A DNA stretch of 8,618 nt from positions 1 through 8,618 of the forward strand of contig JANWHJ010000063.1 of the NCBI GenBank assembly GCA_025450475.1, in the 5' to 3' direction. The position numbers and the translations under genes were made by a program. Positions 1 through 5,193 of this stretch are shown here, one piece after another (the stretch's first letter is position 1; each line of letters opens with the position of its first letter). The notes below the pieces were generated by a model that worked only from the letters and a program-made list of their open reading frames with translations, was not told the origin of the DNA and did no database searches. This DNA is from Nitrososphaera sp. (GTDB lineage: Archaea; Thermoproteota; Nitrososphaeria; Nitrososphaerales; Nitrososphaeraceae).

Positions 1-80
1 GATCCGCCCTTGCTGACAAAACCATTCTGCACATCTACGATAACTAGTGCGGGGTTGATCCGGAAGCCGCCTAGATTCAT
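1..80 (-). CDS. Isochorismatase-family cysteine hydrolase, N-terminal fragment (cut by window edge)
   Basis: Only the first 26 codons are in the window; the gene runs off the left edge on the minus strand. The peptide begins MNLGGFRINPALV and continues IVDVQNGFVSKGG. This is the typical first beta strand of isochorismatase/nicotinamidase-like hydrolases, in which the Asp of the DVQNGF motif belongs to the catalytic Asp-Lys-Cys triad. Family members hydrolyse nicotinamide, isochorismate, N-carbamoyl compounds or similar substrates in the cytoplasm. The Lys and Cys of the triad lie outside the window, so the substrate cannot be called. The start is the ATG at 78-80, because an in-frame stop lies upstream at 102-104. 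A TATA-like box centred 26 bases upstream of the ATG suggests a leaderless mRNA. Confidence 0.8.
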   Translation of the reverse strand, partial: MNLGGFRINPALVIVDVQNGFVSKGG

Positions 81-100
81 ATGATATGGATCCGGCCCCG

Positions 101-111
101 ATTAATAAAAA
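101..111 (-). promoter_or_regulatory. TATA-like promoter box for the isochorismatase-family gene
   Basis: On the minus strand this reads TTTTTATTAAT, centred about 26 bases upstream of the ATG at 80. That is the spacing expected when an archaeal TATA box drives a transcript beginning at the start codon. There is no Shine-Dalgarno sequence before the ATG. Apart from this box, the gene-poor stretch 81-291 holds only a short T-run on the minus strand (238-242), which could help end transcription of the gene at 292-768. Confidence 0.55.
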
Positions 112-291
112 CATGCTTGAGCTACGCGCAGTAATTCTTATTCCAGGTGGCCGGCGCGAATTTTTTTCCCAAGTGGCTTCATTCGATCAGGATCGCTCTG
201 ACATCGAAGATGCATTAGGGATATTTACATCTCACCCAAAAAGATGCAATTTCAGTGCAAATGTTTCTTGTACAGATCGGCATGTCACTTC

Positions 292-768
292 TTAATTTTG
301 CAATATGACGTAGTTCCTGCCAAAGACGAATCCGACGTACATTATCGCGCCCTTTTGGAGCACCACTGAAACCTGCGATATTATCTTGCCTTCTTTTCGG
401 GCAAGCGAGATTTCGTCAGGCTGCACAAAAAGGGGCTGCTTGACCGCCGGCAATTGCTTCTGTTCGCGGATGTAGTTAAGCATCTTTGTAACGAGGCCTA
501 GGTCGTGCTTTGTATTTGGAAGCACGATGTCTTGGCTGTAAGGTGCAACCTTGCCGGGCGTGTCAGCTCCATCTATCCTTGCCGCCCGCGCCACTACAGG
601 CAGCTTTTTCCATTCAGGCTTGAACTCCAGGAGTGACAGCAGCTCTTCAATCTCGCCCTGAAAGGCCGACAGGTCATCCTCACTCCCCTTTTTTTGCCGC
701 TTCACAATGTTCCTGATCTCGCCTCTGACCTCTTCGGTGCTTTTGAGAGGCCTTATGTTAAAGAGCAA
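292..768 (-). CDS. Hypothetical 158-aa protein, third gene of a tandem minus-strand trio
   Basis: I do not recognise a family. The protein is soluble-looking, with no signal peptide or membrane helix. The N-terminal third (about residues 8-50) is charged and probably helical. The middle holds LPVVARAARIDGADTPGKVAP. The end is rich in beta-forming residues (ISQVSVVLQKGAIMYVGFVFGRNYVILQN region). The start is uncertain. The first usable in-frame codon is TTG at 766-768, and the next in-frame upstream stop is at 802-804. An ATG at 771-773 lies five bases upstream but in another frame, where it reads only six codons. The gene follows the 104-aa gene by 36 bases on the same strand, so co-transcription is likely. 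A TATA-like stretch (797-811, minus GGTATAGTAATATTC) could also give it its own promoter. The coding region is intact, so a real gene is likely; the function is unknown. Confidence 0.72.
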   Translation of the reverse strand: MLFNIRPLKSTEEVRGEIRNIVKRQKKGSEDDLSAFQGEIEELLSLLEFKPEWKKLPVVARAARIDGADTPGKVAPYSQDIVLPNTKHDLGLVTKMLNYIREQKQLPAVKQPLFVQPDEISLARKEGKIISQVSVVLQKGAIMYVGFVFGRNYVILQN

Positions 769-804
769 TCCATGAAGGATAAGCGGCTTGGTTTTTGAAT
801 ATTA

Positions 805-1119
805 CTATACCCCGGCCAGCTTTGTCCTGCCGTAAAGTCGCGCCTGGTGGAGCTCACCTATCTCGCCCTTCTTGTGCTTCCTCCGTTCAAGGACGTACCC
901 ACTCGTCGAGTGGTATATTATCACCATATCCTTGGGGTAAAATGAGAGCATCTCGTGGTTGTCCGAGTCCGACGCCATGTGCGTGACGTGTATCCGCTCC
1001 CATGAAAAGAGTTCATCCACCTTCCCTCTGAAGTGAAAAGTACTGCCGCAGGGGCACCTTATTTCACGCCAACTTCCAGAAATGTTTTGCAGCCACGCAC
1101 TGTCAGGCAATCTAATCAC
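805..1119 (-). CDS. Hypothetical 104-aa protein with a CPCG motif
   Basis: I do not recognise a family. The protein has a Trp/Arg-rich N-terminus, then REIRCPCGSTFHFRG, where Cys-Pro-Cys-Gly is followed by a short hydrophobic strand. A run of beta-like segments follows (KDMVIIYHSTSGYVLERR), and the C-terminus is basic. Only two cysteines are present, so a complete zinc ribbon within one chain is not visible; a dimeric metal site or a remnant of one is possible. The start is taken as GTG at 1117-1119; a TTG four codons in (MPDSAW...) is an alternative. It lies 22 bases downstream of the HEAT-repeat gene and 36 bases upstream of the 158-aa gene, all on the same strand, which suggests one transcript. 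The function is unknown. Confidence 0.68.
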   Translation of the reverse strand: MIRLPDSAWLQNISGSWREIRCPCGSTFHFRGKVDELFSWERIHVTHMASDSDNHEMLSFYPKDMVIIYHSTSGYVLERRKHKKGEIGELHQARLYGRTKLAGV

Positions 1120-1141
1120 TATGTACTGCGTCTCTTTTATT

Positions 1142-1621
1142 CTATCCGCCTGTCATCTTTGTGAATCGGCCATTGCTGTTCGAGCTCTTGATGTAGTCCA
1201 GGTTTGCAAGTGCCACTACTGCCGACTCTCTAACTTCTTCGCTTTCGTCCTTTAGTGCGGCGTCAAGCGTCTTTCTCGCCTCTTCGGAGCCAATGACCCC
1301 AAGTGCCACAGCCGCTTCGTGACGAACAAAAAGGCTGGGGTCGGACCTGACTGCGTTTGCTAGGGCGGCTATGCCGCATGTGTAGCCAAGCTGGCCGAGT
1401 GAAAATGCCGCTTCGTGTCTCACAAGGGCGTTATCGTCGTCTTTCAGCACTTTGCCAATCGGCTTGATCGCCTTTTCGCCTGCAATGTCCGCTAGAATGC
1501 AGACGGCCCGGGTGCGAACTACGTTATCCTGATGGATGAGCAAGTTTCTGAAATACTGCTCGTTCTTGCTTTCAAACTGCTTTTCCATTTCTTGAAAAAG
1601 CTTGATCCTGTCATATGTCAT
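1142..1621 (-). CDS. HEAT-repeat protein resembling one half of deoxyhypusine hydroxylase (HE-motif protein)
   Basis: The 159-aa protein contains four HEAT-like repeats, at about residues 33-62, 64-94, 98-126 and 128-144, after a charged helix. Repeats two and three each carry a His-Glu pair in the same context: ALVRHEAAFSLGQLG (H69, E70) and LFVRHEAAVALGVIG (H101, E102). In deoxyhypusine hydroxylase (DOHH) each half of the enzyme has four HEAT repeats and two HE motifs about 33 residues apart. Four HE motifs together hold a diiron centre that hydroxylates deoxyhypusine on translation factor 5A. This protein has the size and motif layout of one such half, so a homodimer could in principle form a full site; that is inference. 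It could instead be a generic PBS-lyase-type HEAT scaffold. The start is ATG 1619-1621, with a TATA-like box about 30 bases upstream and no Shine-Dalgarno sequence. It heads the three-gene minus-strand group. Confidence 0.85.
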   Translation of the reverse strand: MTYDRIKLFQEMEKQFESKNEQYFRNLLIHQDNVVRTRAVCILADIAGEKAIKPIGKVLKDDDNALVRHEAAFSLGQLGYTCGIAALANAVRSDPSLFVRHEAAVALGVIGSEEARKTLDAALKDESEEVRESAVVALANLDYIKSSNSNGRFTKMTGG

Positions 1622-1645
1622 GCCAGTACTACAGAAAACTAAGGG

Positions 1646-1657
1646 CTTTTATTTTTT
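1646..1657 (-). promoter_or_regulatory. TATA-like promoter box for the HEAT-repeat gene group
   Basis: On the minus strand this reads AAAAAATAAAAG, centred about 30 bases upstream of the ATG at 1621. It fits a near-leaderless transcript carrying the HEAT-repeat gene and probably the two genes behind it. It lies in the 113-base divergent region 1622-1734, which it shares with the promoter of the plus-strand gene at 1735. Confidence 0.45.
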
Positions 1658-1701
1658 CGCTCCAACCACCGGGTGGAAAACGGGTGCAGTTCCTAGAGAC
1701 G

Positions 1702-1710
1702 TTATTATAG
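1702..1710 (+). promoter_or_regulatory. TATA-like promoter box for the 153-aa gene
   Basis: TTATTATAG is centred about 29 bases before the ATG at 1735. No Shine-Dalgarno sequence precedes that ATG. The box and the opposite-strand box at 1646-1657 are about 50 bases apart, so the two divergent genes appear to have separate core promoters. Confidence 0.45.
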
Positions 1711-1734
1711 CGCCCCGGATTACCTCTCGTAGGT

Positions 1735-2196
1735 ATGCGCGTACGATACTGGCGTCTCGGCATCACAGAAGTGATGAACGCAGGATACCCTGCAGAGAAG
1801 GCCAACCACTGGGACATAAAGTGTATGCAAGGCGAGTATGAGCACTTTGGCGTATACTGGTATCGCTACGGTACTCCATTTGACAAAGAGCCGGTGCACG
1901 GGCTGTGCTTTTACTTTAACGACATCCCCAAGAAAACGGTAGATGAGTTGGCGGCGCTTCTACAGAGCAAGTTCGGAGGCCAGCTACTCTTTCGACAAGC
2001 CCGGGGTTTTCTGCAGGGTTCTAAGGAATTTGCCGACGGAAAGTCGGTGGCGACGCTTGCAAATGAGTTGAGCCTGAAATTCAACTCCCCAGTAGAGCTT
2101 ACAGTAGAGTTCGAGAAGGCGACGAAGGAAGACATTGACAACGAGACTTGGAAGCTGCCCGCGTCAAAGTCACTTCCAATACCCGGTCCGGATTGA
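1735..2196 (+). CDS. Hypothetical 153-aa protein, aromatic-rich N-terminal half
   Basis: I do not recognise a family. The first half is unusually rich in Tyr and Trp (MRVRYWRLG..., then FGVYWYRYGTPFDKEPVHG), with His and Cys residues, followed by KKTVDELAALLQSKFGGQL, which looks like an amphipathic helix. The second half reads as alternating helix and strand, with VELTVEFEKATKEDID near the end and a Pro-rich tail (LPIPGPD). No signal peptide or membrane helix is visible, so it is probably cytoplasmic. The start is ATG 1735-1737, the first ATG after the TATA-like box at 1702-1710; ATG at 1774 is a less likely alternative. It diverges from the HEAT-repeat gene. A 43-codon ORF begins six bases after its stop and might be co-transcribed. 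The long open frame and the promoter make a real gene likely. Confidence 0.75.
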   Translation: MRVRYWRLGITEVMNAGYPAEKANHWDIKCMQGEYEHFGVYWYRYGTPFDKEPVHGLCFYFNDIPKKTVDELAALLQSKFGGQLLFRQARGFLQGSKEFADGKSVATLANELSLKFNSPVELTVEFEKATKEDIDNETWKLPASKSLPIPGPD

Positions 2197-2202
2197 AGTC
2201 TG

Positions 2203-2334
2203 ATGATTACTAAAGTAAAGCTAGAATCCCATCATGCTGTTTTGAAAAATGGGGGGCAGGTACCGATCAACATTCGAAGCTGCACATACTATGACCGTTC
2301 TTCCATTCTGTGCACTCTGAAAGACATCTTCTAA
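2203..2334 (+). CDS. Possible small protein, 43 aa
   Basis: An intact ATG-to-TAA frame begins six bases after the stop of the 153-aa gene. The peptide starts MITKVKLESHHAVLKNGG and ends with LCTLKDIF. It has two Cys and two adjacent His, no clear membrane helix, and no family I recognise. No TATA-like box sits at the right distance for its own leaderless transcript, so if translated it would depend on read-through from the upstream gene. It has no obvious ribosome-binding site. A frame of this length can arise by chance, and codon use gives no firm support. If it is not coding, 2197-2393 is simply the gap before the tatC promoter. Confidence 0.25.
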   Translation: MITKVKLESHHAVLKNGGQVPINIRSCTYYDRSSILCTLKDIF

Positions 2335-2363
2335 CCAAATACTCTCCATAGGACAATCCTTAG

Positions 2364-2373
2364 CATTATATTT
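2364..2373 (+). promoter_or_regulatory. TATA-like promoter box for tatC-tatA
   Basis: CATTATATTT is centred near 2369, about 31 bases before the ATG at 2400 and about 25 bases before the in-frame GTG at 2394. This supports transcription beginning at or just before the tatC start. The 15-base gap between tatC and tatA suggests both are carried on this transcript. Confidence 0.5.
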
Positions 2374-2399
2374 CTCGGCCCCTTACATGTAGAGTGCCA

Positions 2400-3191
2400 A
2401 TGAAGGTAGAGATGTCCATCCGGGAGCATATAGAAGAACTTCGTGTCAGGGTGCTCAGGGTGGCGTTATCAATAATCATCATTACAGTTTTCGCCATGAC
2501 ATTCGACCTCAGGCCGGTGGAGGTGGAAGGCGTGCCGCTTGTGTATCCATATCCCGACCCTATACACAACATCTCTGCACGCCTTACTTTCTACATGCAG
2601 GACACACTGCTTCCTGATGGAGTCGAGCTGATCCAGACCGCGCCAGGGCAGGCGTTCTTTGCCCAAGTTTATGTTTCCGCGCTGATAGGACTGACTGCCT
2701 CCATCCCGGTCATCGTTAGAGAGATAGCGGCGTTTATTTCGCCGGCGATAAGCCCAAGGACGAAAATCGGGCTTTTGAACGTGTTCCTTCCGGCAATGGG
2801 ACTTTTTGTGACCGGCATAGCTTTTGCCTACCTTTTGGTCATACCTTATGCACTTGATTTTCTCTATCAATACGGAGAAGCCCTCAACGTCGCGACCTTC
2901 CTCACCATAAATGACTTTATTTCATTCGTCATGCAATTCTTTCTGGGCTTTGGGATTGCCTTTCAGCTTCCTATCTTGATGTATGGTGTCTCGCTCACAA
3001 ACTTGGTATCGCCGCGATTTTGGCGCGATAATCTGCGATACGCTGCCATAATCCTTGTTGTGTTTGGAGCGATAATCACCCCCGACGGCAGCGGAGTGAC
3101 GATGTGGTTCGTGGCCGGCCCAATGATAGGACTATATCTAGCGGGCATGGTAGCGATTGAGAGAAGGGCCGCTTCAAAAACTAACACTTAA
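2400..3191 (+). CDS. tatC: Sec-independent (twin-arginine) protein translocase subunit TatC
   Basis: TatC is the polytopic core of the Tat system, which exports folded proteins bearing twin-arginine signal peptides across the cytoplasmic membrane. The 263-aa product has the typical cytoplasmic N-terminal motif MSIREHIEELRVRVLR (H10, E12-E13, L14, R15). Six hydrophobic segments follow at about residues 18-36, 88-110, 126-148, 172-198, 212-226 and 232-252. The family-typical ITPDGSG stretch (226-232) precedes the last helix. The first outside loop (about 37-87) is long and Pro-rich. In the FGIAFQLP motif of helix four, Gln189 stands where many TatC proteins, including the E. coli one, have an intramembrane Glu. 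The start is given as ATG 2400; GTG 2394 (two residues more) and ATG 2412 are alternatives. tatA follows 15 bases later. Confidence 0.95.
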   Translation: MKVEMSIREHIEELRVRVLRVALSIIIITVFAMTFDLRPVEVEGVPLVYPYPDPIHNISARLTFYMQDTLLPDGVELIQTAPGQAFFAQVYVSALIGLTASIPVIVREIAAFISPAISPRTKIGLLNVFLPAMGLFVTGIAFAYLLVIPYALDFLYQYGEALNVATFLTINDFISFVMQFFLGFGIAFQLPILMYGVSLTNLVSPRFWRDNLRYAAIILVVFGAIITPDGSGVTMWFVAGPMIGLYLAGMVAIERRAASKTNT

Positions 3192-3206
3192 ATTCTCAGA
3201 TAAGCT

Positions 3207-3554
3207 ATGCTATGGCAGATGATCGCTGAAGGGCTGTCAAATTTCATAATGCAATTTGCGGGCCTGGGAGGATGGGAATGGGTCATTATCATTGGTCTTA
3301 TTGTAGTGGTCTTTTTCGGCGTGAAAAAGATCCCCGAGCTTGCAAAGTCGTTTGGCAAGGCTACGGCAGAATTTGAAAAGGCGAGAATTGAGGCAAAGAG
3401 AGAGCTCCAACAGCTGAAAAGCCAAGGGAGTGGGAATGTCGGAAGGGAAAAGCTGGAGTCAATCGCTGACTCGCTAGGCATCGACTACACCAACAAGAAC
3501 GACGATGAGCTGCGGGCTGCAATAGAAGTAGAGCTGAACAAGAGCAAGCAGTAG
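3207..3554 (+). CDS. tatA: Sec-independent protein translocase subunit TatA, with SAP/HeH-like C-terminal tail
   Basis: TatA oligomers form the transient translocation element recruited by TatC. The 115-aa protein has a single membrane helix (about residues 23-38, WEWVIIIGLIVVVFF). It leads directly into the hallmark hinge and amphipathic helix FFGVKKIPELAKSFGKA (36-52), then a charged helix (53-72). About 20 residues precede the helix, longer than in most bacterial TatA. After a Gly/Ser linker comes a compact segment at 80-108 (KLESIADSLGIDYTNK, then ELRAAI). It has the pattern of a short helix-extension-helix (SAP/LEM-like) fold, which is not part of the minimal TatA. The start is ATG 3207, 15 bases after the tatC stop; ATG 3219 is an alternative. 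Co-transcription with tatC is likely. A T-rich stretch ends the unit just downstream. Confidence 0.92.
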   Translation: MLWQMIAEGLSNFIMQFAGLGGWEWVIIIGLIVVVFFGVKKIPELAKSFGKATAEFEKARIEAKRELQQLKSQGSGNVGREKLESIADSLGIDYTNKNDDELRAAIEVELNKSKQ

Positions 3555-3563
3555 CTTAAAACC

Positions 3564-3577
3564 TTTTTATTATATTC
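3564..3577 (+). promoter_or_regulatory. TATA-like box for purP, overlapping the T-run that probably ends tatA
   Basis: The run TTTTTATTATATTC lies 10-23 bases after the tatA stop and is centred about 24-25 bases before the TTG at 3595. The spacing suits a leaderless purP transcript starting at the TTG. The same T-rich stretch resembles archaeal oligo-T terminators, so it may both end tatCA transcription and begin purP transcription. Confidence 0.5.
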
Positions 3578-3594
3578 CTTTTTCACTGTAAGCG

Positions 3595-4692
3595 TTGATC
3601 GGCCTGCAACAGATCGCCTCGATCGTCGACCGGTACGACTTGAAGAGCGTGACTGTAGGCACCATCGGCAGTCACTCTGCACTCGAAATAATGGATGGCG
3701 CAAAGGACGAAAACATGAAGACGGTATGCATCTGTCAGAAGGGCAGGGACCTGCCATACAGGCGGTTCAAGCGACTTGCCGATGAGATCATCTTGCTTGA
3801 AAAGTTCTCTGACATCATGAACCGGGAGAACCAGGAAAGACTGAGGGATATCAACACGATAATAGTCGCACACCGTGCGTTTACGGCTTATCTCGGTTAC
3901 GAAAACATCGAGAACAACCTGAAGGTTCCAGTCTTTGGTAACAGGTCACTACTACGCGCAGAAGAGCGTACCGCGCCGCGGAACCAATACTTCTTGTTGG
4001 AGAAGGCCGGCGTCCGATACCCAAAACTGTACCGCAAGCCGTCAGACATTGACGGACCGGTGATGATAAAGGTGCAGGAAGCAAAGCGCAAGCTCGAACG
4101 CGCGTTTTTTATCGTGTCGTCGTACGAAGAGTACAAGAAAAAGTCAAAGCAAAAGATAGAGCAGGGCCTCGTAACTAAGCAGGATCTTGAAAAGGCGACG
4201 ATAGAAGAATACGTGCCAGGCACCTATTTCAACCTGAATTACTTTGTGTCCCCGCTGACAGGAGAAACAGAGTTCCTTGGAATCGAAAGGAGACTGCAGA
4301 CTAACCTACACGACTTTGTGTCGCTCCCGGCAAGGCAGCAGATAGAAATGGATCTGCAACCTTCAAACATCGAAGTGGGTCACACCCCGGCCAGCATCCG
4401 AGAGTCGCTCCTGGAAAAAGTTTTTGAGATGGGCGACAAGTTTGCAGTCGCGGTCAAGAAAGAGTATCCGCCGGGGATAATCGGCCCCTTATCATTGCAA
4501 AGCGTCGTGACAACTGATCTCGACTTTGTGGTCTATGACGTGTCGCTTAGAGTACCCGGTAACCCCATTATGGCGACGACCAGCCCATATACAAAATACT
4601 ATTTTGGACACACGATGGGCGTTGGCAGGAGGATTGCGATGGAGATAAAGAATGCAGCGGCGCAGAAAAAGCTGCGCGACATTGTCACTTAA
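3595..4692 (+). CDS. purP: PurP-family formate-dependent AICAR ligase (FAICAR synthetase)
   Basis: PurP is the archaeal ATP- and formate-dependent enzyme that formylates AICAR to FAICAR, the penultimate step of IMP synthesis, replacing the folate-dependent PurH activity. The 365-aa length is normal for the family. The N-terminal domain opens with the characteristic VGTIGSHSALEIMDGAK (21-37) and TVCICQKGR (43-51). The ATP-grasp part includes GPVMIKVQEAKRK (154-166), IEEYVPGTYFNLNYF (203-217), GPLSLQ (297-302) and the C-terminal GRRIAMEIKNA (344-354). At 315-324 it reads DVSLRVPGNP, where the Methanocaldococcus enzyme, as I recall it, has an EISARIVAGTN-like segment. This may mark a PurP subgroup, and some subgroup members have no proven activity. 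The start is TTG 3595: an in-frame stop lies just upstream at 3589-3591 and the protein aligns from there. It overlaps the convergent DUF151 gene by 4 bases. Confidence 0.88.
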   Translation: MIGLQQIASIVDRYDLKSVTVGTIGSHSALEIMDGAKDENMKTVCICQKGRDLPYRRFKRLADEIILLEKFSDIMNRENQERLRDINTIIVAHRAFTAYLGYENIENNLKVPVFGNRSLLRAEERTAPRNQYFLLEKAGVRYPKLYRKPSDIDGPVMIKVQEAKRKLERAFFIVSSYEEYKKKSKQKIEQGLVTKQDLEKATIEEYVPGTYFNLNYFVSPLTGETEFLGIERRLQTNLHDFVSLPARQQIEMDLQPSNIEVGHTPASIRESLLEKVFEMGDKFAVAVKKEYPPGIIGPLSLQSVVTTDLDFVVYDVSLRVPGNPIMATTSPYTKYYFGHTMGVGRRIAMEIKNAAAQKKLRDIVT

Positions 4693-5111
4693 CCCTCTAT
4701 TGGTTCTTCAAACAGGTTCTTCCTAACCTTGATCGGTATGTCGTAGTAAGCCGCCAGCGCGATCGAGTCTGATGCACGGTAATTCCGCAGCACAAGCTCC
4801 CCATCCTTAGTCTTGAAGTAGAGGTTTGCCCGCAGCACCGTTCCGCTCTTGTAGACATGCACTTCGACCAAAAGCAAATCCTGCATAACCGCGATCTCTT
4901 CTACCAGGTTGTAAATTGTCGGAATGCTACCCTTGTCGCCTTCCTGAAAACGCGAAATGTGCTTCGCGACCTCGCCGGAAAAGGCGCGCATCGGGAACTC
5001 TTTGCCGTCCGCCGACTTTAACACTACGACTCCTTCGAGGCCCACCTGATCTACTAAACCTACGTAACTTATCCGGACCGGAATGTATTCCTCGTCCTGG
5101 AGGTCTGGCAT
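4689..5111 (-). CDS. DUF151 / bifunctional nuclease (BFN) domain protein
   Basis: The 140-aa protein matches the DUF151 family, small alpha/beta proteins named for a plant member with reported RNase and DNase activity; the archaeal role is not established. Seen here: an N-terminal strand (YIPVRISYVGLVD), GVVVLKSADGKEFPMRAFSG (28-47), a central helix (about 66-77, NLVEEIAVM) and LLLVEVHVYKSGTVLRANL. The family signature is RASDSIALAAYYDIPIKVRK (110-129), equivalent to the usual PSDAIALALR...PIYV. An acidic FEEPIEG tail ends the chain. No signal peptide or membrane helix is visible. The start is ATG 5109-5111, with a CTTAATTCT box centred 26 bases upstream, so a leaderless mRNA is likely. Its stop lies inside the end of purP (4-base convergent overlap), leaving no room for separate terminators. 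It diverges from the membrane-protein gene at 5194. Confidence 0.85.
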   Translation of the reverse strand: MPDLQDEEYIPVRISYVGLVDQVGLEGVVVLKSADGKEFPMRAFSGEVAKHISRFQEGDKGSIPTIYNLVEEIAVMQDLLLVEVHVYKSGTVLRANLYFKTKDGELVLRNYRASDSIALAAYYDIPIKVRKNLFEEPIEG

Positions 5112-5132
5112 GGTGTCTAGTGCACATCACCA

Positions 5133-5141
5133 AGAATTAAG
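5133..5141 (-). promoter_or_regulatory. TATA-like promoter box for the DUF151 gene
   Basis: On the minus strand this reads CTTAATTCT, centred about 26 bases upstream of the ATG at 5111. No Shine-Dalgarno sequence is seen. It lies in the 82-base divergent region 5112-5193. Confidence 0.45.
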
Positions 5142-5160
5142 GGTTTATCATCCGATAGGA

Positions 5161-5168
5161 TTTAATTT
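5161..5168 (+). promoter_or_regulatory. TATA-like promoter box for the membrane-protein gene
   Basis: TTTAATTT is centred about 29 bases before the ATG at 5194. It supports that ATG over the longer frame beginning at 5083, which would put the start upstream of this box and inside the opposite-strand DUF151 gene. Confidence 0.45.
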
Positions 5169-5193
5169 GCTGTTGGGCCGATCCTACAGAGGC

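Noticed and set aside
86..295. 69-codon plus-strand frame starting at the ATG at 86
   Set aside because: It has no TATA-like box at the right distance. It contains the TATA box of the opposite-strand isochorismatase gene near its start and its stop overlaps the end of the 158-aa gene. The peptide suggests no family. A real small gene cannot be excluded.
2197..2393. Searched for a tRNA or structured RNA between the 153-aa gene and tatC
   Set aside because: No cloverleaf, conserved TTCGA-type T-loop with matching stems, or strong hairpin was found; TTCGA at about 2274 lacks paired flanks.
2469..2870. 133-codon minus-strand frame inside tatC
   Set aside because: It is the antisense shadow of a clear tatC gene. 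The predicted peptide is low in hydrophobic pattern, rich in Arg/His/Lys, and resembles no family.
3485..3873. Minus-strand frames opposite tatA and the start of purP (90 and 96 codons)
   Set aside because: They are shadows of two recognised plus-strand genes and cross the purP promoter; no promoter or family signal of their own.
5083..5193. Upstream extension of the membrane-protein gene to an ATG at 5083
   Set aside because: It would overlap the start of the DUF151 gene, place the start before the TATA-like box at 5161-5168, and add an unusual Ser/His-rich lead to a protein that begins naturally at MDEKRW with a positive cytoplasmic end and then helix one.
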